DNA of 10,352 bases from Planctomycetota bacterium (GTDB lineage: Bacteria; Planctomycetota; Phycisphaerae; Sedimentisphaerales; Anaerohalosphaeraceae), in contig QNBU01000015.1 in assembly GCA_003644215.1 (NCBI GenBank), forward strand, positions 1 through 10,352. The letters run 5' to 3'. The position numbers were made by a program, and so were the translations under genes. The notes under the pieces are model-generated. The model was given only the letters and a program-made list of their open reading frames with translations. It did not search any database and had not been told where the DNA came from. Position 1 is the first letter of the stretch; each line of letters opens with the position of its first letter. This document shows positions 1 to 7,027 of this stretch, in pieces.

Positions 1-246
1 AACAATATCATAAGAAGTACCTTCGGCCGCTCCCAAAGCTTTTTCAGGCGTTTGCCATTGGGTGTCAACATAGGCCCCTGCAATATAATCGCACCAATTA
101 TCCGCCCAGGCAATGATATTTGGGTCATCTCTTGAAATCGCCGTCGAACCAACTTGTCCGGCGGCGGGCGCATAAGGACCCGCCGCTGCGACAAGATTCA
201 AGTTGCCAATCATTACCAAAACAAAACTTTTAATTGCGGTATTCAT
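1..246 (-). CDS. Secreted surface protein, N-terminal part only (runs off left edge)
   Basis: This reading frame is open from an ATG at 246 to the window edge, giving 82 residues with no stop. It begins MNTAIKSFVLVMIGNLNLVA followed by AAGPYAPAAG, which looks like a Sec signal peptide cleaved near residue 22. The mature start has GQVGSTAISRDDPNIIAWAD (residues 30-49) and later QTPEKALGAAEGTSYDIV (65-82). From memory, this GSTAI...W...PEKALG...DIV pattern marks uncharacterised 'cell surface protein' genes of Planctomycetes and Verrucomicrobia, sometimes with PEP-CTERM anchors and close to TonB-dependent receptors. The start lies 24 nt after the stop of the DUF4465 gene, so the two are almost certainly co-transcribed and both sit under the cobalamin riboswitch. 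The ribosome binding site is weak (GAAGTGATAAGC before ATG), which suggests translational coupling. The function is unknown; an extracellular role in corrinoid capture is inferred from regulation only. Confidence 0.72.
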   Translation of the reverse strand, partial: MNTAIKSFVLVMIGNLNLVAAAGPYAPAAGQVGSTAISRDDPNIIAWADNWCDYIAGAYVDTQWQTPEKALGAAEGTSYDIV

Positions 247-270
247 TGCTTATCACTTCAGGGGGATCCT

Positions 271-1422
271 TCAGTGTCCCCTGGAAATCCGGCTTTTGAT
301 GAGAATTTCATCGCTACCCTGGATCGGGGTGTCATCTTTGAGCGTTCCCGTTAGATCCAATTGCCAAATTTGGCCTTCAGACACTTCTCCCAAAGCCGAA
401 AGGATTTCCTGTGTATCAAATATCAAAATCAGGTCCGCATATCCATCAGGACGAAGTTTTGTAGGCGCAGACTGTTCGGAATCCGCCGTTGGCGTGGAAA
501 TGTCCATTTTGACGCTTCGTAAAGGAGCGACTCCCTGCAAGCGAAGCGAATCAATATCGATATCTTGTACATCCAAAGCCCCCGTTCCCGAAATCGTTAC
601 CGGCAGATACCACCTGCTTTGAGGATCAACGGGATTGGTTTCCGAACCCGGTCTGACATCTACAATAACATCAATAGGGCCTGAAGCGGTTGTCAGATTA
701 TCGATAGCGAAATACGCCGGCGTATTCATCCCGAACATACCTGTATCAGATGATTCCATTGTAAACTCAATGTTGACCACCGGACCCAATGAAGACAGAT
801 CAACCCATGTCCACTGGTCCACAATATAATCTTTGTTGCTGTCGGCAGAGCGAAAATCGGCCAGATAAAATACAACGGTTCCGGTGTAATCATCGTATTG
901 GTCGAAGCCGCTGATGATCAATCGCAGGTAATCAGGGTCTGTGCCGTCCAATCCGCCGAACTTTTTTGAAAAACCGGAACCATTCTGCATATCAAGAGCG
1001 ACATATGTGGTATTCGTAAAATAGGCCCCAGACACCTCAGTGCTTTCGTCAAATGATACGCTTTGAGGAATCAGATCATAAGTAACGCTGGCCCAATCAA
1101 GCGAGATTCCGGCAATACTATAATTGCTGCTACCCTCGATACCACCGCCTGTAATGACGCTGAACTGATTCATGAATCCGGGGGTTGTCGTATCGGTTTC
1201 GTTGGAATAAACAAAACCATCCCAACTCCAGTCTCCTGAATTATGCGGAAAATAGGCATCGCCGCTTATAAAACCGGTTTCGCCAGAACCGGCGCCGCCC
1301 CAATGTGTCTCGGGGGCTAATACCAACGCTTCTTCGTCAAAAGTAGCAACAGCCGCCATAGCACCATTTACAACTGTCAGAGCCATCCATACGGTTGCAA
1401 TACACATAAACTTGTTTTTCAT
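271..1422 (-). CDS. Secreted DUF4465-domain protein under cobalamin riboswitch control
   Basis: This 383-residue protein starts with a Sec signal peptide (MKNKFMCIATVWMALTVVNG then AMA, cleavage near residue 23). Residues ~27-245 match the DUF4465 pattern: aromatic- and glycine-rich beta strands, with SGAYFTNTTYVALDMQNGSG (131-150), then FSKKFGG, YLRLIISGFD, and a closing YFAIDNL. Residues ~251-376 form a second beta domain, DVIVDVRPGSETNPVDP, then an IDIDSLRLQGVAPLRS segment and DGYADLILIFDTQEI. It resembles the 'IKPGSxPNPxN' domain common in planctomycete exported proteins. There is no lipobox and no C-terminal PEP-CTERM or helix-plus-basic tail, so the protein is probably periplasmic, secreted or held by a partner. 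The start is supported by GGAGG five bases before ATG. Its leader carries a B12 riboswitch and terminator, and a second secreted protein follows 24 nt downstream. DUF4465 has no established biochemical role that I can cite; I infer a part in cobamide binding or uptake. Confidence 0.85.
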   Translation of the reverse strand: MKNKFMCIATVWMALTVVNGAMAAVATFDEEALVLAPETHWGGAGSGETGFISGDAYFPHNSGDWSWDGFVYSNETDTTTPGFMNQFSVITGGGIEGSSNYSIAGISLDWASVTYDLIPQSVSFDESTEVSGAYFTNTTYVALDMQNGSGFSKKFGGLDGTDPDYLRLIISGFDQYDDYTGTVVFYLADFRSADSNKDYIVDQWTWVDLSSLGPVVNIEFTMESSDTGMFGMNTPAYFAIDNLTTASGPIDVIVDVRPGSETNPVDPQSRWYLPVTISGTGALDVQDIDIDSLRLQGVAPLRSVKMDISTPTADSEQSAPTKLRPDGYADLILIFDTQEILSALGEVSEGQIWQLDLTGTLKDDTPIQGSDEILIKSRISRGH

Positions 1423-1462
1423 TTTGTCCTCCGTATTCTATCAATACTATTTTTTGTTTTTC

Positions 1463-1511
1463 GGGTTGTTGCCGCGGCGGTTGGCAGATTTAATAACCGC
1501 CGCGGCGACCC
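1463..1511. other. Strong GC-rich hairpin in the leader, 40 nt before the DUF4465 start
   Basis: GCCGCGGCGGTT (1471-1482) is perfectly complementary to AACCGCCGCGGC (1495-1506), with a 12-nt loop. GGGT/ACCC can extend the base of the stem. On the plus strand it is followed by seven T (1512-1518), the shape of an intrinsic terminator pointing right. On the minus strand, the sense of the mRNA, the following bases are GAAAAACAAAAAATAG, so it cannot terminate the sense message by the usual mechanism. It may instead be a 5'-UTR structure that stabilises the mRNA, or a stop for antisense transcription entering the leader. Confidence 0.6.
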
Positions 1512-1520
1512 TTTTTTTGT

Positions 1521-1542
1521 TACGATCCTACGCCGGATCGTA
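1521..1542. other. Perfect 8-bp hairpin TACGATCC/GGATCGTA in leader
   Basis: TACGATCC (1521-1528) and GGATCGTA (1535-1542) form a perfect inverted repeat around a 6-nt loop, directly beside the larger GC hairpin. It lies in the transcribed leader between the riboswitch terminator and the DUF4465 start codon. There is no T-run on either side that would make it a terminator. Its role is unknown; a leader structure or a protein site are both possible. Confidence 0.45.
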
Positions 1543-1661
1543 GCTTGGAAATAACATATTTAACAATGAGATCTTTTGTTTCGAGCCACTCCTTTCTGGA
1601 TCTGTTTCGCGCAGATTCTGATTTATTCCGAAGCACAGAAGCATTCGGCTACGATAGGCCA

Positions 1662-1700
1662 ATAAAAAAAGCCGCTGCTCTCGGTTGAAAGCAACGGCTT
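1662..1700 (-). terminator. Intrinsic terminator, probable riboswitch expression platform
   Basis: Read on the minus strand, AAGCCGTTGCT (1700-1690) pairs with AGCAGCGGCTT (1679-1669) using one G-U wobble, and a run of T plus ATT follows down to about 1662. The wobble forms only in the minus-strand RNA (A-C mismatch on the plus strand), which fixes the direction. It lies about 110 nt downstream of the B12 riboswitch core and 240 nt before the DUF4465 start. That is where a ligand-controlled terminator is expected: corrinoid bound, transcription stops; corrinoid scarce, the surface genes are made. Confidence 0.8.
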
Positions 1701-1776
1701 AATGATTTAGGAAAAATAACTTCTGTCGGGGGCGCGTGGCGTCGATAGTTACCACTCTGCGCCATCTGACAGAGGT

Positions 1777-1802
1777 GCCGTTGTCCCTTTCGCGAGAACA
1801 AC
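1777..1802 (-). promoter_or_regulatory. Post-aptamer hairpin and candidate antiterminator arm
   Basis: Downstream of the B12 box the minus-strand RNA can form GTTGTTCT (1802-1795) with GGGACAAC (1787-1780), a stem of about 8 pairs with G-U wobbles. This is the position where cobalamin aptamers carry the hairpin whose loop can kiss the aptamer. Overlapping its 3' side, CAACGGC (1783-1777) is a perfect 7-nt complement of GCCGTTG in the 5' arm of the terminator (1698-1692). The two pairings exclude each other, so this is a plausible antiterminator switch. It was read by eye, not folded by computer. Confidence 0.5.
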
Positions 1803-1811
1803 ACAACACAA

Positions 1812-2000
1812 AAGCATCTTGCAGGTAAGGTTTTCTGACTTGTATTCTACTCTGCGACCCCTTCCCGCCCAATTTTGGACAGTGAGACAATGCGGCAGAG
1901 ATTTGTGCCAACAGCACAACGAACACACACAGCGGCGCGACCGTTACGGATTTTAACCGTATTCCCTTTTATCCAACCAAAAGTAAGTTGAACCTGAAAC
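1812..2000 (-). ncRNA. Cobalamin (B12) riboswitch aptamer
   Basis: On the minus strand the conserved cobalamin-aptamer blocks appear in canonical order. They are AAAAGGGAATACGG (1970-1957), GGTTAAAATCCG (1958-1947; consensus GGTGAAAATCC), GCGCCGCTGTG (1938-1928; consensus CCCGCCACTGT), GGGCGGGAAGG (1870-1860), then GCAGAGTAGAATACA and the B12 box AGTCAGAAAACCT (1840-1828; consensus AGYCAGGAGACCT). CAGGT (1996-1992) and ACCTG (1826-1822) can close the P1 helix. Known members bind adenosyl- or methylcobalamin and usually repress corrinoid uptake or synthesis genes when the ligand is plentiful. The regulated genes here are the DUF4465 gene and the secreted protein after it. End points are approximate. 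Confidence 0.92.
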
Positions 2001-2030
2001 GCTTTTACGATTTGTCAAAGAACGGACCGG

Positions 2031-2059
2031 AATGTAACAGCGAACGAGGCCAATGACAA
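2031..2059 (-). promoter_or_regulatory. Promoter for the riboswitch leader and surface genes
   Basis: On the minus strand TTGTCA (2059-2054) and TACATT (2036-2031) are 17 bases apart, matching the sigma-70 pattern at 5 of 6 and 4 of 6 positions. Transcription would start near 2024, about 25-30 nt before the riboswitch P1 strand, which is a sensible distance. A lone TTGACA at 2018-2013 lacks a matching -10 box. Confidence 0.45.
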
Positions 2060-2370
2060 GGACTATTTTTAGAGAAATCGGGAAACAGCAAAATCGTAAC
2101 AATCCGGACGAAACTCTGAAACGGCCCAACAAAGCTCCCGGAAAGGTCCGGGCGGGCATTAAGGGACTTTGTGCATCCAATTGAAGCCCGTCGCCGGATG
2201 GCACTATTGTACCAATTTCTGGTAATTTCAAGCTGATCGGCATCCGAAAGGAAGCCGCAGATAACGCGGATTTATTGGAAATAAAGACACGAGGCAACAG
2301 GCGGCGGACAGAAAGCCCAATTAACCACGAAAACAAATCGTCATTTTATCAAGAATTCTGGTTTTTTTTG
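2060..2370. other. Gene-free interval between divergent promoters
   Basis: I see no supported gene here. Open frames run through it on the minus strand, but they continue into the riboswitch and match nothing I recognise. A small inverted repeat CCCGGA..TCCGGG lies near 2137-2152. Two GAATTC palindromes (2353-2358 and 2372-2377) flank an eight-T run just before the acs promoter. Confidence 0.5.
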
Positions 2371-2398
2371 TTGAATTCGGCCCATCTGTAGATATTCT
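2371..2398 (+). promoter_or_regulatory. Candidate acs promoter
   Basis: TTGAAT (2371-2376) and TATTCT (2393-2398) are spaced by 16 bases, each matching four of six sigma-70 consensus positions. The resulting leader would be about 75 nt. The match is modest and no activator site could be identified. Confidence 0.3.
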
Positions 2399-2479
2399 AT
2401 GGAGCTGTGATTAGAGTCCTTTAAGGAAAAGGGCTTGTATCAAAGCTAATTCTACTCATTTTGGAAAGGAAGCGGTACT

Positions 2480-4462
<1,983 letters not shown>

Positions 4463-4484
4463 TTTCACATATCAACTAAACAGA

Positions 4485-4520
4485 GCCGGGCACATTGAAA
4501 AAAATGTGTCCGGCATTTTT
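4485..4520 (+). terminator. Intrinsic terminator after acs
   Basis: GCCGGGCACATT (4485-4496) pairs with AATGTGTCCGGC (4503-4514) over 12 positions with one G-U wobble and a GAAAAA loop, followed by ATTTTTTAATTTTT. It ends only 23 bases before the next start codon, so the transporter is either read through in part or has its own promoter that I could not identify. Confidence 0.88.
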
Positions 4521-4542
4521 TAATTTTTGAAAGGGATTACAA

Positions 4543-5808
4543 ATGTCCGAACAAAAAATCATGAACCGCTGGTTGGTGGTCGTGGGTGCCCTACTCATCC
4601 AGCTAAGCTTGGGGGCGATCTATGCATGGGGCGCCTTTACCGGCGCTTTGCAGAGTCCTGAAGGAAATTTTAACTATACTGCCTCTCAGACATCCTGGAT
4701 ATTTTCGGCTGGTCTGGCCAGTTTTGCGTTCACTATGATACTCGCCGGACGATTACAGGATAAATATGGACCCCGAATTATTGCCGTTATCGGAGGTCTC
4801 ATGCTGGGAGCCGGATATATCGCCGCCTCTTTCACGGGTACTTCTTTTGCGCTCATGCTTATCTTTATCGGTATTCTCGGCGGTGCAGGCATCGGGATGG
4901 GTTATGTTTGCCCCATCGCGGCATGCGTAAAATGGTTCCCTGACTTGAAGGGCCTGATTACCGGTCTTGCTGTTGCGGGTTTTGGTGCCGGGGCCTTTAT
5001 CTTTGTGAAACTGGCCGGTTCATGGATGAACCTTATCGCAACACAAGGTGTTAATGGCACATTCCTGATTTTCGGGATTATCTTCGCGGTCTCCGTTGTT
5101 GTCGGGGCCTTATTGCTTTCCAATCCTCCTGCCGGCTGGAAACCCGCCGGGTGGAATCCTCCTGTCAACACCGACGGTTCCGCCGTGGCAGAAGTAACTA
5201 ATCTGACGCAGGGACAAACCGTCAAAACGGTTCAGTTTTGGATGATCTGGCTGGCATTCGTATTCAGTGCGGGGTGCGGCCTGATGGTGATTAAGTGCCT
5301 GAAAAACTTCGGTGTTCTCGAAGGCGGCCTCAGTCCCGCAGCCGCTGGTTCGGCATTGGGGCTTCTGGCATTATTTAATGGTCTTGGCCGCGTTGTCTGG
5401 GGAAGCATCTCGCACAAGCTGACCGCTAAATACTCCGTGGTGTTGATGTGCCTCTTGCAGGGCGGAATGATGTTTTTCCTGCTGGGAATGGGTTCATCGG
5501 CATCGTCACTGGCGATTGCGGCATGCTGGATCGGGTTCAATTTCGGCGGCAACTTTGCCCTGTTCCCGTTATTGACACTGGAAAACTTTGGCCCGAAAAA
5601 TCTCGGGGCCAACTATGGAGCCGTCTTTACCTCCTATGGCGTCGGCGGTATCTTAGGCCCGGTGATGGCCGGTAAGGTCTGGGACAATATGGGGACATTT
5701 AAGACGGCGTTTATTGTCGCCGCGATTGCCTGTCTGGCCGCAGCAGCCCTGACATTCCTGCTGAAACACATCAAGCCAGAAAATCTGGCGGCTAAAAAAA
5801 CGGCATAG
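4543..5808 (+). CDS. OFA-family MFS carboxylate transporter
   Basis: This 421-residue integral membrane protein shows about 12 hydrophobic segments and belongs to the oxalate/formate antiporter (OFA) branch of the major facilitator superfamily. The first helix NRWLVVVGALLIQLSLGAIY followed by AWGAF is characteristic, as are the 2-3 loop AGRLQDKYGPR (68-78), GGAGIGMGYVCP (113-124), KWFPDLKGLITG (130-141), the central loop PPAGWKPAGW (195-204), and NGLGRVVWG (279-287) in the second half. The family exchanges or co-transports small carboxylates such as oxalate, formate, pyruvate or acetate. Placement right after acs favours a monocarboxylate such as acetate, but the substrate cannot be read from the sequence. 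A ribosome binding site GAAAGGG lies seven bases before ATG. The tail ends in a short basic stretch (AAKKTA). Confidence 0.88.
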   Translation: MSEQKIMNRWLVVVGALLIQLSLGAIYAWGAFTGALQSPEGNFNYTASQTSWIFSAGLASFAFTMILAGRLQDKYGPRIIAVIGGLMLGAGYIAASFTGTSFALMLIFIGILGGAGIGMGYVCPIAACVKWFPDLKGLITGLAVAGFGAGAFIFVKLAGSWMNLIATQGVNGTFLIFGIIFAVSVVVGALLLSNPPAGWKPAGWNPPVNTDGSAVAEVTNLTQGQTVKTVQFWMIWLAFVFSAGCGLMVIKCLKNFGVLEGGLSPAAAGSALGLLALFNGLGRVVWGSISHKLTAKYSVVLMCLLQGGMMFFLLGMGSSASSLAIAACWIGFNFGGNFALFPLLTLENFGPKNLGANYGAVFTSYGVGGILGPVMAGKVWDNMGTFKTAFIVAAIACLAAAALTFLLKHIKPENLAAKKTA

Positions 5809-5830
5809 GATACAAAGTTGTTCTTGTCGT

Positions 5831-5870
5831 AAAAGCGGCTTGCGGAATTCAATCTGCGAGCCGCTTTTTT
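5831..5870 (+). terminator. Intrinsic terminator after the OFA transporter
   Basis: AAAAGCGGCTTGCGG (5831-5845) pairs with CTGCGAGCCGCTTTT (5854-5868) with two G-U wobbles, ending in six T. On the minus strand the hairpin is followed by only TTTT, so it may also weakly stop the converging pseudouridine synthase transcript. Confidence 0.88.
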
Positions 5871-5939
5871 AGTAACCGTTCACACAGCTAACGGAATCCG
5901 GCAAAAGAGTTATTGATTCCTTAAAAGGAAACTTGAATT

Positions 5940-6719
5940 TTAATCTGCCGGGTGTTTTGTTGTGGCTCGTTTCAAATAGGCGATTTGCGCCTTTGTCAGG
6001 CGTTTATAATTCCCCGCGGCAATCCCTTTCAGGACAATATCACCAATCTGGGTGCGCTTAAGTACCTTAACCTTGTAGCCCAACTGGGAAAACGAACGGC
6101 GAATCTGCCGGTTTAAGCCCTGGCTGATGATGATCTGAAGCGTCGTTTCCAGATGGCTTCTTCGGACGATCTTCACCGCGGCACCCTGTGTCCTGCCCTC
6201 GGCGAGCCAGACACCCTTTTTTAATTTTTCAACATCGCTCCCTTCCACTCTGCCACGAACAACGATGTGATATGTTTTCGGCAACTCATACTTTGGGTGA
6301 GTCAGGCGATTTACCAGTTCAGAGTCATTAGTCAGGATGATCGCTCCGGTGGTATCAATATCAAGCCGTCCAACACAAACAACCCGTTCCGGGCAATCGA
6401 CTAAATCGATAGCTTTTTGCCGCCGTTGCGGGTCTGAACTAGTGCAAATCACCCCTTTTGGCTTATTCAGCAGAAAATAGACTTTTTTCGCACTTTTAAT
6501 CCGCTGGCCGTCAACCCGAATATCGTCCTTTTCCGGATCGGCAAAAGCAGGAAGATCGCAAACAATCTCACCATTGACGGTTACAGAATGTTCGAGAATC
6601 AGTGTTTCGCATTTCCGGCGGGAATCAATGCCGGAAGCGGCCAGTATTTTTTGCAGTCGCTGTTTGCCTGCCGGAGCGGAACTCTTTGTTTTTTTTGATT
6701 TTCTGGTATTTTTTCGCAT
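5940..6719 (-). CDS. rluB: RsuA/RluB/RluE/RluF-family rRNA pseudouridine synthase
   Basis: This 259-residue protein isomerises a uridine in ribosomal RNA to pseudouridine. A lysine-rich tail (residues 1-20) precedes an S4 RNA-binding domain (QRLQKILAASGIDSRRKCE at 20-38, to about 66). The catalytic domain follows, with LLNKPKGVICTSSD (83-96), the GRLDIDTTG motif with catalytic D120, LTHPKYELPKTYHIVV, and the GLNRQIRRSF and LKRTQIGDI motifs near the C terminus. The domain layout and a 'PKGVICTSSDP' start fit RluB (23S rRNA U2605, E. coli numbering) better than RsuA, but target assignment within this family is unreliable from sequence alone. The ribosome binding site is weak (GTGAGAT), while a near-consensus promoter lies just upstream. 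It is convergent with the OFA gene and divergent from the coiled-coil gene. Confidence 0.9.
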   Translation of the reverse strand: MRKNTRKSKKTKSSAPAGKQRLQKILAASGIDSRRKCETLILEHSVTVNGEIVCDLPAFADPEKDDIRVDGQRIKSAKKVYFLLNKPKGVICTSSDPQRRQKAIDLVDCPERVVCVGRLDIDTTGAIILTNDSELVNRLTHPKYELPKTYHIVVRGRVEGSDVEKLKKGVWLAEGRTQGAAVKIVRRSHLETTLQIIISQGLNRQIRRSFSQLGYKVKVLKRTQIGDIVLKGIAAGNYKRLTKAQIAYLKRATTKHPAD

Positions 6720-6746
6720 TTATCAATATCTCACTCTAAACATGGC

Positions 6747-6776
6747 ATTATAGGCCAAGCACTCTGATTGGGGCAA
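6747..6776 (-). promoter_or_regulatory. Promoter of the pseudouridine synthase gene
   Basis: On the minus strand TTGCCC (6776-6771) is followed after 18 bases by a perfect TATAAT (6752-6747), giving a leader of about 20 nt. An inverted repeat ATTGT-AC-ACAAT (6781-6792) lies immediately upstream of the -35 box and could be an operator, though it is short. Confidence 0.6.
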
Positions 6777-6792
6777 GGAAATTGTACACAAT

Positions 6793-6911
6793 CCATTCGT
6801 TTTAACTGCTCTGACCGATAACAACTCAACAAATACTTCCCCAGCAACAATAATCAACTTTTTTTGATCGCCTGTCCCCAGCTAAAATCACGCTCTCAAA
6901 TAGGATTTCTC
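6793..6911. other. Non-coding interval between divergent genes
   Basis: Together with the two flanking promoters this makes a 308-base gap between divergent genes. I see AT-rich sequence with no supported gene, repeat or RNA structure; an open frame entering from 6864 on the plus strand is an out-of-frame shadow of the next gene. Confidence 0.4.
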
Positions 6912-6940
6912 TTGACTAATTCCCCCAAAAAGCCGATACT
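6912..6940 (+). promoter_or_regulatory. Candidate promoter for the coiled-coil/BRCT-like gene
   Basis: TTGACT (6912-6917) and GATACT (6935-6940) are 17 bases apart (5/6 and 4/6 matches), giving a leader of about 80 nt before ATG 7028. A second TATAAT (6999-7004) lacks a -35 box. Confidence 0.42.
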
Positions 6941-7027
6941 AACACCGAGTGTACGCTCTCTAAGGAAGTCATTTCAGGAGAGAATTTATCGCTATAACTA
7001 TAATTCAAGATTTAAGGAGTTGGGAAT

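Noticed and set aside
203..829. Plus-strand open frames over the DUF4465 gene
   Set aside because: They are antisense shadows of a gene with signal peptide, strong ribosome binding site and family match.
1699..1926. 75-codon minus-strand open frame
   Set aside because: It lies within the riboswitch aptamer and terminator; the RNA motifs explain the sequence better than a protein does.
2013..2018. Perfect TTGACA on the minus strand as -35 of the riboswitch promoter
   Set aside because: No acceptable -10 box lies 16-18 bases downstream (AGGTTC), and the start would fall inside the aptamer; the TTGTCA/TACATT pair upstream fits better.
1953..2336. 127-codon minus-strand open frame
   Set aside because: It runs across the predicted promoter and into the conserved 5' half of the riboswitch, has no ribosome binding site and no recognisable protein pattern.
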